Shown here piece by piece: positions 56,646 to 64,000 of a stretch of DNA of 64,000 nt. The DNA lies in contig NC_021149.1 in NCBI RefSeq assembly GCF_000380335.1, positions 2,098,501 to 2,162,500 of the forward strand, given 5' to 3'. Below the pieces are notes generated by a model. That model saw only the letters and a list, made by a program, of their open reading frames with translations. It was not told the DNA's origin and ran no database searches. A program made the translations under genes and the position numbers. The stretch is from Azotobacter vinelandii CA. Lineage in GTDB: Bacteria; Pseudomonadota; Gammaproteobacteria; Pseudomonadales; Pseudomonadaceae. Every line of letters begins with the position of its first letter. The stretch's first letter is position 1.

Positions 56646-57599
56646 TCATCGGCCCTTCGGCAGCAGCCGCACCCAGTAGCGGGTGTGGCTGGACAGGCGA
56701 ACCGGCAAGGCGTGGACGATGGCGGCCAGGGCCCGGTCGGTGTCGTCCAGCGGGTAGGCGCCGGACAGGCGCAGGTCGGCCACCGCCGGATCGGCGGAGA
56801 GAAAGCCCGGACGATAGCGCGCCAGTTCGTCGAGCAGGTCGGCCAGCCGCCAGTCGTCGATCACCAGGCGGCCATTCGCCCATTCGGCGGCCAGTGGGTC
56901 GAAGCGGCGGGGGAGGTTTCGTCCGGCGTCGAAGGCGAGCGCCTGTCCGGCCTGGACGATGGTTTCCCCCGGCGCCGCGTTGCTCACGGCGACGGCATGC
57001 TCCAGGACGGTCACTTCGCTGAACGTCCGATGCTGTCGGACGATGAAGCGGGTGCCCAGGGCGCGGATCAGTCCGTCATGAGTGGAGACGACGAAAGGGC
57101 GTTCGTCGCCGCCGAGGCTCCTGGCGGTTTCGACGAGAATTTCCCCGCGGTGGAGTTCGATCAGGCGCCGCTGCCCGTCGAAACGGACATCCACGGCGCT
57201 GTCGGTGTTGAGTACCAGGCGCGAGCCGTCTTCCAGGGTCAGACGCCGCCGTTCGCCGATGGCGCTGCGCTGGTCGGCGAGCCATTCCTGCCAGGGCAGG
57301 CCTTGTCTGGCCGTCCAGCCCAGCGTTGCGGCGCCTCCGGCCAGGATCACTCCCTTGAGCAGGGTCCGGCGGCCGAGTCGTGGCTCTTCGCTCATCGTCT
57401 GGAAGGCGAGGTTGCCCGGCAGGTCCTGCAATTGCCGCTGGAGGAGTTCCATCCGCTGCCAGGCCCACTGGTTTTCCGGCGCCTGGGCCCGCCAGGCGCG
57501 CCAGGCGGCGCGATCTTCCTCGCGGACCTCGTCCGAGCACAGCACGGCGTGCCAGCGGGCAGCCATGCGCAGGGCGTCGCGTTGCCGGTCGCTGGGCAT
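56646..57599 (-). CDS. FecR-family anti-sigma/signal transducer
   Basis: This 317-residue inner-membrane protein has an N-terminal DUF4880-type cytosolic domain (AARWHAVLCSDEVREEDRAAWRAWRAQAPENQWAWQR). A single membrane segment lies at about 83-100 (LLKGVILAGGAATLGW), followed by the periplasmic FecR domain (RRLTLEDGSRLVLNTDSAVDV, ALGTRFIVRQ). It should relay receptor occupancy to the sigma factor. ATG overlaps the sigma-gene stop (ATGA). Confidence 0.93.
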   Translation of the reverse strand: MPSDRQRDALRMAARWHAVLCSDEVREEDRAAWRAWRAQAPENQWAWQRMELLQRQLQDLPGNLAFQTMSEEPRLGRRTLLKGVILAGGAATLGWTARQGLPWQEWLADQRSAIGERRRLTLEDGSRLVLNTDSAVDVRFDGQRRLIELHRGEILVETARSLGGDERPFVVSTHDGLIRALGTRFIVRQHRTFSEVTVLEHAVAVSNAAPGETIVQAGQALAFDAGRNLPRRFDPLAAEWANGRLVIDDWRLADLLDELARYRPGFLSADPAVADLRLSGAYPLDDTDRALAAIVHALPVRLSSHTRYWVRLLPKGR

Positions 57600-58141
57600 C
57601 AGAGGTCCGCGTCGAGGGCGAACAGCAGGCATTGTTCGGTAGCCCTGGCGATATATTTGGTCACCGAGCTGACCGAAACGCCGAGGCGTTCGGCGATCTC
57701 GGCGTAGTTCATTCCCAGCAACTGGGACATGAGGAAAGCCTGGCGCGGCTTGTGGCCCAACCCCAGCAGCATGGCATCCAGGGCGAGCAGGGTTTCCACG
57801 ATCTGCAGGCGGACTTCCGGGGATACTTCTTCCGCTTCGGGCTGCCGGGCCAGGGCGTCCAGATAGGTGCGCTCGAGGGTGCGCCGGCGGAAGTGGTCGA
57901 TCAGCACGCGCTTGGCCACGGTGACCAGATAATGCCGGGGCTCGCGCAGTTCGGGCAGGCTGCCGCCGATCAGGCGCACGAAGGTGTCCTGGGCCAGGTC
58001 GGCGGCGCTGTGCGAGCAGTCCATCCGGCGGCGCAGCCAGCCGACCAACCAGGTGTGATGATTCTGGTAGAGCAGGCCGACCGCCCGATGGGGCGGCTCG
58101 GCTGCGTCGCGGATGGCATCGCTCATGGGAAACCGATTCAA
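57599..58141 (-). CDS. FecI-like ECF sigma factor
   Basis: This protein has up to 180 residues. Region 2 carries YQNHHTWLVGWLRRRMDCSHSAADLAQDTFVRL. Region 4 has MSQLLGMNYAEIAERLGVSVSSVTKYIARATEQC with a clear helix-turn-helix. It should direct transcription of the receptor gene when FecR is triggered. ATG 58141 or the in-frame ATG at 58126 may be used. An iron-box-like site lies immediately upstream. Confidence 0.93.
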   Translation of the reverse strand: MNRFPMSDAIRDAAEPPHRAVGLLYQNHHTWLVGWLRRRMDCSHSAADLAQDTFVRLIGGSLPELREPRHYLVTVAKRVLIDHFRRRTLERTYLDALARQPEAEEVSPEVRLQIVETLLALDAMLLGLGHKPRQAFLMSQLLGMNYAEIAERLGVSVSSVTKYIARATEQCLLFALDADL

Positions 58142-58142
58142 T

Positions 58143-58157
58143 TGAGAATGTTTCGCA
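58143..58157. promoter_or_regulatory. Putative Fur box before the FecI-like gene
   Basis: TGAGAATGTTTCGCA fits the palindromic iron-box form TGAGAATNATTCTCA at 12 of 14 specified positions. It abuts the first possible sigma start codon, which suggests either very close repression or use of the later start at 58126. Confidence 0.6.
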
Positions 58158-58351
58158 ATTTATGCGAGCCATCAATCAAGCGCAAGACACCGGGAAGAGG
58201 CGTCGCCCGATACTGTCGCGCCGACCGCCGGGGCCGTTCGCATCCGCCTCCCGCCACTTCGCTGCGGACGACGAGCGGCCGCTCTTCTTCTCGTGCGGGG
58301 GGCGGATGGCCGTGGCAGGGAGTTTTTCCGGCCCGCGAATCGATCCGCAAT

Positions 58352-58420
58352 ATATGAAAATAAAAAATAATTTTATCGATAAAAATAATAAAAAATCATA
58401 ATTAATTTATAGCTAAAAAG
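58352..58420. promoter_or_regulatory. AT-rich tract upstream of the flavoprotein operon
   Basis: About 70 bases are nearly all A/T (AAAATAAAAAATAATTTTATCG at its core, continuing in kind), in contrast with the surrounding GC-rich DNA. Together with flanking sequence it fills 58158-58565, which has no gene. It is a probable promoter/activator region. No CysB or sigma-54 site could be defined with confidence. Confidence 0.4.
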
Positions 58421-58565
58421 ACTTTTACAGCATTCTTTTATATGAATAAGGTCTTTCGAGACCGACCCCGCCAGGTGGAGGCGATCTGGATATCCAGTGT
58501 GCTTCCACCTTGCCACTGCATCCGGAGCCCATGTCCTGTCGCAACTTTCACGGCGAAGGTAGTCC

Positions 58566-59768
58566 ATGAGTCTTTCAGTGCAGCAGCCCGCCATTTCCCC
58601 GGCGGCGGGCGATCGAGGTCCGGCGGGGGGCGGGAGCCCGGAAGGGTTCCTGGCCGAGCTTACCCGGTTCCTGGCCGCGACCGCCGCGGAATACGACCGT
58701 TCCGGAAACTTTCCCTGGGCGAATTTCCAGTACCTGCATGAGCGCGGCTTGCTGGCCTTCACCGTGCCGCGCGAGCAGGGCGGCGGCGGCGCCGGCCTGG
58801 GCGAGGCCCGGCAGGTCGTCTCGGCAGTCGCCAGGGGCGAGCCTTCGACCGCGCTCATCCTGGTCATGCAGTACCTGCATCAGCGTACCCTGCAGCACAG
58901 CGCCTCCTGGCCCGAACACCTGCGCCGGCGGGTGGTGCAAGAGGCGGTGCGCGACGGCGCGCTGATCAACTCGTTCCGCGTCGAGCCGGAACTGGGCACG
59001 CCGGCCCGCGGCGGACTGCCCGCCACCCTGGCGCGGCGCACCCCCGACGGCTGGATCATCGACGGCAGCAAGATCTATTCGACCGGCAGCGTCGGCATCA
59101 CCTGGTATCTGGTCTGGGCGCGCAGCGACGACCCGGAGCCGCTGGTCGGCGCATGGCTGGTCCGCAAGGACAGCCCCGGCATCCGCATCGTCGAGGACTG
59201 GGATCACCTGGGAATGCGTGCCACCTGCAGCCATCGGGTCGATTTCACCGATGTCCGGGTGCCGCTCGACCATGCGGTGAACGTCAGCCCCTGGCTGGCG
59301 CCCGTCGCGGAGCTGAATGCCGACGGCGCCCTGTGGATGGCCGTACTGCTGTCTTCGCTCTACGACGGCGTGGCCCAGGCCGCCAGGGACTGGCTGGTCG
59401 CCTGGCTGCAGACGCGCAGGCCATCGAACCTCGGCGCCACGCTGGCGAGCCTGCCGCGTTTCCAGGAACTGGTCGGGCGCATCGACACCCTGTTGTTCGC
59501 CAACCGCAACCTGCTCGATTCGGCCGCCGCCGGGCAGGTTCCGCCCGGACATGCCGGGCAGATCAAGCAACTGGTGACCGGCAACGCCATACGCGCCGTC
59601 GAGCTGGCCGTCGAGGCGGCGGGCAATCCGGGGCTTTCCCGCCGCTATCCGCTGGAGCGGCATTACCGGGACGTACTCTGCGCCAGGGTGCACACCCCGC
59701 AGGACGACGTGGTCTTCGGCGGGATCGGCAAGGCGGCGCTGCACACAACCGAAGGAGCGAAAGCATGA
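58566..59768 (+). CDS. Acyl-CoA-dehydrogenase-fold flavoprotein (DszC/SfnC-like)
   Basis: This 400-residue protein has ACAD domains: helical N-terminus with LHERGLLAFTVPREQGGGGAGLGEA, central sheet IDGSKIYSTGSVGITWYLVWAR and C-terminal helices. Relatives in sulfur-starvation clusters are reduced-flavin monooxygenases rather than CoA-ester dehydrogenases. The SsuCB-like transporter downstream supports a role in organosulfur use. The usual ACAD glutamate base was not identified. Confidence 0.82.
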   Translation: MSLSVQQPAISPAAGDRGPAGGGSPEGFLAELTRFLAATAAEYDRSGNFPWANFQYLHERGLLAFTVPREQGGGGAGLGEARQVVSAVARGEPSTALILVMQYLHQRTLQHSASWPEHLRRRVVQEAVRDGALINSFRVEPELGTPARGGLPATLARRTPDGWIIDGSKIYSTGSVGITWYLVWARSDDPEPLVGAWLVRKDSPGIRIVEDWDHLGMRATCSHRVDFTDVRVPLDHAVNVSPWLAPVAELNADGALWMAVLLSSLYDGVAQAARDWLVAWLQTRRPSNLGATLASLPRFQELVGRIDTLLFANRNLLDSAAAGQVPPGHAGQIKQLVTGNAIRAVELAVEAAGNPGLSRRYPLERHYRDVLCARVHTPQDDVVFGGIGKAALHTTEGAKA

Positions 59769-60709
59769 GCGGAATCACCATCGCCAGCCAACTCGACGGC
59801 GAGGCGAACCGGTATCTTCAGGCGCAATTGCCGGACGAGCGGATCGTCCAGCTGGAAAACCAGTCGCTGGCGGGCATTCCCGCCGAAACCCGGGTACTCG
59901 TCGTGCGGCCGATCAATGTCCGCGGCGTGTCCCTGACCCATCCCCCCGAGGGCTGGCCGTTCCGGCTGGAATGGGTGCAACTCGCTTCGTCCGGCATCGA
60001 CGCCTATCCCGACTGGCTGTTCGAGCTGCCCCGGGTGACCAGCGCCAAGGGGACGGCGGCCCATGCCCTGGCCGAGTTCGCCCTGGCGGCGATCTTCTGT
60101 GCGGCCAAGCGCTTCCCGGAACTCTGGGTCAAGGACGCGCGCTGGGAACTGCAGCCGCTCGGACAACTGCGCGGCAGCACGCTGGGCATCCTCGGTTTCG
60201 GTTCGATCGGCCAGGTCCTCGCGGACAAGGCCCTGGCGCTGGGCATGCGGGTGCTGGCGCTGCGCAAGGACAACCGGCCCGTCGATCATCCGGGCGTCGA
60301 GTCGGCGCGGGACATCCTCGATCTGGCCGAGCGTGCCGACCATCTGGTCATCGCCGCGCCCCTGACGCCCGAGACGCGGCATCTGGTCGGCCGCGACGTG
60401 CTCGGGCGCGCCAGGGCGGGGCAGCACCTGATCAATATCGCCCGTGGCGGCCTGCTGGATCAGCAGGCGCTGCTGGAGGCCCTGGACGCCGGCCGCCTGA
60501 GCCTGGCCACGCTCGATGTCACCGACCCGGAGCCGCTGCCGTCGGGGCATCCGCTCTACCGGCATCCGCGGGTCAGGATTTCCCCGCACACCTCCGCCAT
60601 CTCGGCGGACAGCCAGAAGAACGTCGCCGCCCGCTTTCTCGAGAACTTCGAGCGCTTCAAGGCGCAGCGGGAGCTGATCGGCCTCGTGGACGTCGCCCGG
60701 GGCTACTGA
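59765..60709 (+). CDS. D-isomer-specific 2-hydroxyacid dehydrogenase
   Basis: This 314-residue NAD-dependent enzyme has Rossmann motif LGILGFGSIGQVLADKALALG, catalytic Arg in NIARGGLLDQQALLEAL, Glu in DVTDPEPLPSGHPLY and His in ISPHTSAIS. It is coupled to the preceding flavoprotein gene by an ATGA overlap. It may reduce or oxidise a 2-oxoacid produced from the imported substrate. Confidence 0.9.
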   Translation: MSGITIASQLDGEANRYLQAQLPDERIVQLENQSLAGIPAETRVLVVRPINVRGVSLTHPPEGWPFRLEWVQLASSGIDAYPDWLFELPRVTSAKGTAAHALAEFALAAIFCAAKRFPELWVKDARWELQPLGQLRGSTLGILGFGSIGQVLADKALALGMRVLALRKDNRPVDHPGVESARDILDLAERADHLVIAAPLTPETRHLVGRDVLGRARAGQHLINIARGGLLDQQALLEALDAGRLSLATLDVTDPEPLPSGHPLYRHPRVRISPHTSAISADSQKNVAARFLENFERFKAQRELIGLVDVARGY

Positions 60710-60753
60710 AGGAAAACGTTCAAGACCACACCTCCACAAGGAAGGAATGAAGC

Positions 60754-61551
60754 ATGACCGTACTGGTGAAACCCGAAACCGCTCACAGCGCCGCTCCCCG
60801 CCCCGATATCGCTCCCGAGGAGTGGGCGGTTCGCGTCAAGCTGGCGGCGGCCTACCAACTGGCCGCCCTGTACGGCTGGACGGACCACATCTACACGCAC
60901 TTTTCCGTGCGCGTGCCGGGAGCCGAAGAGCATTTCCTGATCAACCCCTTCGGCCTGCTGTTCGACGAAGTCACCGCCTCGACGCTGGTCAAGATCGATA
61001 TCGACGGCACCATCATCGACGACCCCCTGGGGCTGGGCATCAACCAGGCCGGCTACGTGATCCACAGCGCCATCCACCGGGCCCGTCCCGATCTGAAAGC
61101 CGTCCTGCATACCCATACCCGCCACGGCGCCGCCGTGTCGGCGCAGAAGGAGGGCCTGCTGCCGCTGTCCCAGCACGCGCTGGCCTACTACGGCCGGGTG
61201 GCTTATCACACCTACGAAGGGGTGGTGCTGGATCTGGACGAGCAGGAGCGGCTGATCGCCAACCTGGGCGAGCGCAATGTGCTGATCCTGCGCAACCACG
61301 GCTTGCTGGCCGGCGGCGTCAGCGTGGAGCACGCTTTCCGCCTGCTGCATGGCCTGGAAAACGCCTGCGCCATCCAGATCGCCGCCCAGGCGGGCGGCAA
61401 CGACGGCCTGCTGTTCGCTCCGCAGGCGGCCATCGACAAGGTGCGCCGCCAGGCCACGGTGTTCGCCGACGGCGAACACCCCGGCATCACCCGCCACTGG
61501 AGCGCCGCGATCCGGCAACTCGAACGGCGCGGCAGCGATTACAAGAGCTGA
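60754..61551 (+). CDS. Class II aldolase/adducin-family protein
   Basis: This 265-residue zinc enzyme fold starts WAVRVKLAAAYQLAALYGWTDHIYTHFSVRVPG. It has metal-binding HTHTRHGAAVSA and the distal His in LRNHGLLAGG. Members act as aldolases, epimerases or decarboxylases on phosphorylated and non-phosphorylated hydroxyacids. AAGGAA lies before the ATG. Substrate unknown. Confidence 0.9.
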   Translation: MTVLVKPETAHSAAPRPDIAPEEWAVRVKLAAAYQLAALYGWTDHIYTHFSVRVPGAEEHFLINPFGLLFDEVTASTLVKIDIDGTIIDDPLGLGINQAGYVIHSAIHRARPDLKAVLHTHTRHGAAVSAQKEGLLPLSQHALAYYGRVAYHTYEGVVLDLDEQERLIANLGERNVLILRNHGLLAGGVSVEHAFRLLHGLENACAIQIAAQAGGNDGLLFAPQAAIDKVRRQATVFADGEHPGITRHWSAAIRQLERRGSDYKS

Positions 61552-61643
61552 ACGGCGGCCGGCCATCCTCCCGGCAGGGCGGGTGGCCGGCCGTCCCGGA
61601 CCGGCATACCTGCACATCGGGCCCTGCGGGACATGAGGTAAGC

Positions 61644-62498
61644 ATGACTGGAAAAATCAACGGATCGTTATTTCCGGCGGGCCGGCTCTCACGGCAATGG
61701 ATCGGCGATCGCCTGGCCAGGTACGGCGCAGGCTGGAAAACGCCCGATTTCGCCCGGCGCCTGGCCAGTCCGCTGGCCATCCTGCTGCTCTGGGAACTGG
61801 CCGCGCAGACGGGGCTGATTCCGGCCCGGGTGATCGCGGCCCCCAGCGCCATCGGCGAGACGCTCTGGGCGATGATCGCCAGCGGCGAGCTGGGCAGGCA
61901 TCTGGCGGTCTCGCTGCAGCGGGCCGTGTCGGGCCTGGCCATCGGCGTCGGCATCGGTACCGTGGCGGCGCTGATCAGCGGCCTGTCCAGGCGCGGCGAA
62001 CTCGTCCTGGACTCGCCCATGCAGATGCTCAGGACGGTGCCGTCGCTGGCGCTGGTGCCCCTGTTCATCCTGTGGTTCGGCATCGGCGAGTTCACCAAGA
62101 TCGCCCTGATCGTGATGGGCACGACCTTTCCGGTGTACCTGAACCTGTTCGCCGGCATTCGCAACATCGATCCCAAGCTGGTCGAGGCCGCCAATACCCT
62201 GGGCCTGAACCGCCGGGAACTGATCTGGCACGTGATCCTGCCCGGCGCCCTGCCGTCCTTCTTCGTCGGGCTGCGCTACTCGCTGGGCATTTCCTGGCTG
62301 GCCCTGGTGTTCGTCGAGCAGATCAACGCTACCGCCGGCATCGGCTTCCTGGCCAGCGATGCGCGGGATTTCATGCGCACCGATGTCATCGTCATCTGCC
62401 TGCTCATCTATAGCGTGCTGGGGCTGCTGATCGACGGGTTGATCCGCACCCTCGAACGCTTCGCCCTGGCTTGGCGTCCTTCTTTCGTCGGGAATTGA
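61644..62498 (+). CDS. ABC permease, sulfonate/nitrate/taurine type (SsuC-like)
   Basis: This 284-residue inner-membrane protein has about six helices. Family segments are VIAAPSAIGETLWAMIASGELG, LRTVPSLALVPLFILWFGIGE and the coupling loop EAANTLGLNRRELIWHVILPGALPS. With the ATPase four bases downstream it forms an importer. No binding-protein gene is seen inside the window. Confidence 0.92.
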   Translation: MTGKINGSLFPAGRLSRQWIGDRLARYGAGWKTPDFARRLASPLAILLLWELAAQTGLIPARVIAAPSAIGETLWAMIASGELGRHLAVSLQRAVSGLAIGVGIGTVAALISGLSRRGELVLDSPMQMLRTVPSLALVPLFILWFGIGEFTKIALIVMGTTFPVYLNLFAGIRNIDPKLVEAANTLGLNRRELIWHVILPGALPSFFVGLRYSLGISWLALVFVEQINATAGIGFLASDARDFMRTDVIVICLLIYSVLGLLIDGLIRTLERFALAWRPSFVGN

Positions 62499-62502
62499 GC
62501 CC

Positions 62503-63303
62503 ATGACCACCCAGTACCTTTGCGAACGGCCGGCCGTCAGGCTGCAGCAGATCGTCCGCCAGTTCGGCGGCAACCGAGTCATCGACAACCTGGACCTGGA
62601 TATCGCTCCCGGCGAGTTCGTCGCGCTGCTCGGGGCGAGCGGTTCCGGCAAGACCACCCTGTTGAGGGCGCTGGCCGGTCTCGACGAGGTCGACGGCGGG
62701 CGGCTGGAGGTCCCCGAAGCGCGCGCCGCGGTTTTCCAGGAGCCGCGCCTGATGCCCTGGAAACGCACCTGGAAGAACGTCACCCTAGGGCTGCGCGCGG
62801 GCGATGCCAGGCAGAGGGCCATCCAGGCCCTGACCGAGGTGGGGCTGGCCCATCGCCTCGAAGCCTATCCCGGCACCCTGTCGGGCGGCGAGGCGCAGCG
62901 GGTCGCCCTGGCGCGCGGGCTGGTCCGGGAGCCGGAACTGCTGCTGCTCGACGAACCCTTCGCCGCCCTGGACGCCCTGACCCGGATCCGCATGCACCGG
63001 CTGATCATCGAACTCTGGCAGACGCACAAGCCCGCCGTGCTGCTGGTGACCCACGATGTCGACGAGGCCATCCTGCTGGCCGACCGGATCATCGTCCTGA
63101 AGGACGGCCGCATCGCCAGGGAGATCCGGGTCGCCCTGGAGAGACCCCGGGACAACGGCCAGCAAGGCTTCAATGCCATCCGCGCGCAACTGCTGGGTCT
63201 GCTCGGCGTGGCCGTGGAGCGCGGGGAGGAGGGCGCGCAGGAGCAGCGGAGCGGTGGCGAGTCCTTTCCGCCTGCCGCCTCCAGGCGGGCGCTGGCCGGA
63301 TAA
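62503..63303 (+). CDS. ABC ATP-binding protein, sulfonate type (SsuB-like)
   Basis: This 266-residue ATPase has Walker A GASGSGKTT, SsuB-like FQEPRLMPWKRTWKNVTLGL, signature LSGGEAQRVALARGLV, Walker B LLLLDEPFAALDALTR and H-loop VTHDVDEAI. The short acidic tail matches SsuB/TauB. It is the last gene of the operon before a hairpin. Confidence 0.93.
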   Translation: MTTQYLCERPAVRLQQIVRQFGGNRVIDNLDLDIAPGEFVALLGASGSGKTTLLRALAGLDEVDGGRLEVPEARAAVFQEPRLMPWKRTWKNVTLGLRAGDARQRAIQALTEVGLAHRLEAYPGTLSGGEAQRVALARGLVREPELLLLDEPFAALDALTRIRMHRLIIELWQTHKPAVLLVTHDVDEAILLADRIIVLKDGRIAREIRVALERPRDNGQQGFNAIRAQLLGLLGVAVERGEEGAQEQRSGGESFPPAASRRALAG

Positions 63304-63304
63304 C

Positions 63305-63331
63305 GCTCCCGCGGCACCGGCACGCGGGAGC
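63305..63331 (+). terminator. Hairpin after the SsuB-like gene
   Basis: GCTCCCGCG (63305-63313) pairs perfectly with CGCGGGAGC (63323-63331) two bases after the stop codon. No long T-run follows. The next 330 bases are GC-rich with no gene that I recognise, and 63662-63712 is a very AT-rich tract upstream of the edge gene. Confidence 0.5.
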
Positions 63332-63827
63332 GCGCTTCGTGCCGCTTCCGTGGCCAGGCTTTCGATGCCGGCCCGGCGCAAGCCGCGTCGCTCCGTGGCC
63401 TGCCCGGCAAGGGGCGGGGACCTGGGGCAGGCCTTGGAGCGCGCGCCTTCGCCGAGCCGCCAAGGCCCGCCGGCCGGATGGCGCACGAGCGCCGTTGCAT
63501 GGCGACGAGTCCGGCCTCTCGTACCGCTCCACCTCGCCGCCCGCCGATCGCCCACCTTTCGAACGTCGCCGTCCGGCAGCGGCTTCCGACCGTTCGCAAA
63601 GCACCGTCCCGCAACTCATGGCCCGCATCGGCGGCACCCGTGCATGGGCCGCGCATCGCGCAAAAAATAATAAAAATTTATTTTCAATAAATAAATATTA
63701 ATTATTTTAATATTGCTAATGGTGATTTCACTGGGATTTCTTATGCAATTAGTCTGCGTCCACGCACCGACCACTGACGTTGTGGAGGTTTCGGAATCAG
63801 GAACTTTGAAGTAAGGAATGACCCTCC

Positions 63828-64000
63828 ATGCCGTACCCATTGCAACGATTTTCCTCCACAGGGGCCGGGGCGGAGCCGCTCCCATCCAGCAGGCGCATGC
63901 CCGAAAGGGAACCCATCGGATTGAAGCTTTCCGGCCTGCTACTGGCGTTCGGCCTGTGCCCGCTGGCGCAGGCCGAAGAGGTCGCGGGCGACACGGCACT
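63828..64000 (+). CDS. Start of an exported protein (continues beyond window)
   Basis: From ATG 63828 (AAGGA upstream) or ATG 63897 the frame is open to the edge. It encodes a signal peptide, LKLSGLLLAFGLCPLAQA, followed by EEVAGDTA. An outer-membrane receptor or porin start is plausible after an ABC importer operon, but only about 12 mature residues are visible, so the family cannot be named. Confidence 0.55.
   Translation, partial: MPYPLQRFSSTGAGAEPLPSSRRMPEREPIGLKLSGLLLAFGLCPLAQAEEVAGDTA

Noticed and set aside
58450-58560. Sigma-54 promoter (GG-N10-GC) before the flavoprotein operon
   Set aside because: The best candidate, near TGTGCTTCCACCTTGCC, lacks the required GG, so no call was made.

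Overview
The window is high-GC DNA from the Pseudomonas/Azotobacter branch of the Gammaproteobacteria. This is inferred from Pseudomonas-type REP palindromes, an OprD-family porin, an FpvA/FecA-type receptor with its FecI/FecR pair, a pseudomonad-type urate cluster, and a catechol siderophore locus whose adenylation pocket looks lysine-specific, as expected for Azotobacter azotochelin/protochelin. No rRNA, tRNA or CRISPR array was seen.

Layout. 1-1231: 5' part of a copper P-type ATPase (minus). 1307-3340: a 0.75-kb non-coding mobile repeat split by a complete IS481-family element (1928-3204). 3574-5357: a glycine-zipper protein, a valine-pathway thioesterase and an internally deleted mmsB. 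5583-10254: urate to glyoxylate plus urea (puuE-uraD-alc-allA-puuD, with a divergent 5-hydroxyisourate hydrolase). 10373-22864: catecholate siderophore locus, with isochorismate synthase, DHB ligase, isochorismatase/ArCP, C-A-T-TE NRPS, DHB dehydrogenase, periplasmic esterase and a stand-alone condensation enzyme on the minus strand. A divergent MFS exporter shares a Fur box with it. 22928-28715: TctABC-type carboxylate uptake with a fumarase-superfamily lyase and an MmgE/PrpD protein. 28976-29708: a second, inverted and intact copy of the mobile repeat.

29961-39302: a seven-gene operon with OprD porin, Fe3+/spermidine-type ABC transporter, FAD dehydrogenase, TauD-like dioxygenase, NtaA/SoxA-type flavin monooxygenase and binding protein. 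It looks like import plus oxidative cleavage of one unknown, possibly organosulfur, compound. 39521-41430: wreck of a type I restriction-modification locus (hsdR and hsdM scraps around an AlbA_2 gene broken by an in-frame amber codon). 41483-53817: a LysR regulator divergent from a ten-gene operon with polar amino-acid ABC transporter, two 2-hydroxyacid dehydrogenases, aminotransferase, thiol dioxygenase, glutathione transferase, four-domain rhodanese and cystathionine-lyase-like enzyme. It probably imports and dismantles a sulfur-containing amino acid. 54126-58141: TonB receptor/FecR/FecI iron signalling unit. 58566-63303: DszC/SfnC-like flavoprotein, 2-hydroxyacid dehydrogenase, class II aldolase and SsuCB-like transporter. 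63828-64000: start of an exported protein.

Most notable observations: (i) the 0.75-kb non-autonomous element has 10-bp target duplications at both copies; (ii) the two transport operons at 29961 and 42639 share a 104-bp promoter module alignable without gaps; (iii) the stand-alone condensation enzyme is a visible paralogue of the NRPS condensation domain; (iv) the TonB receptor is a base-composition mosaic; (v) a type I R-M locus is decaying.
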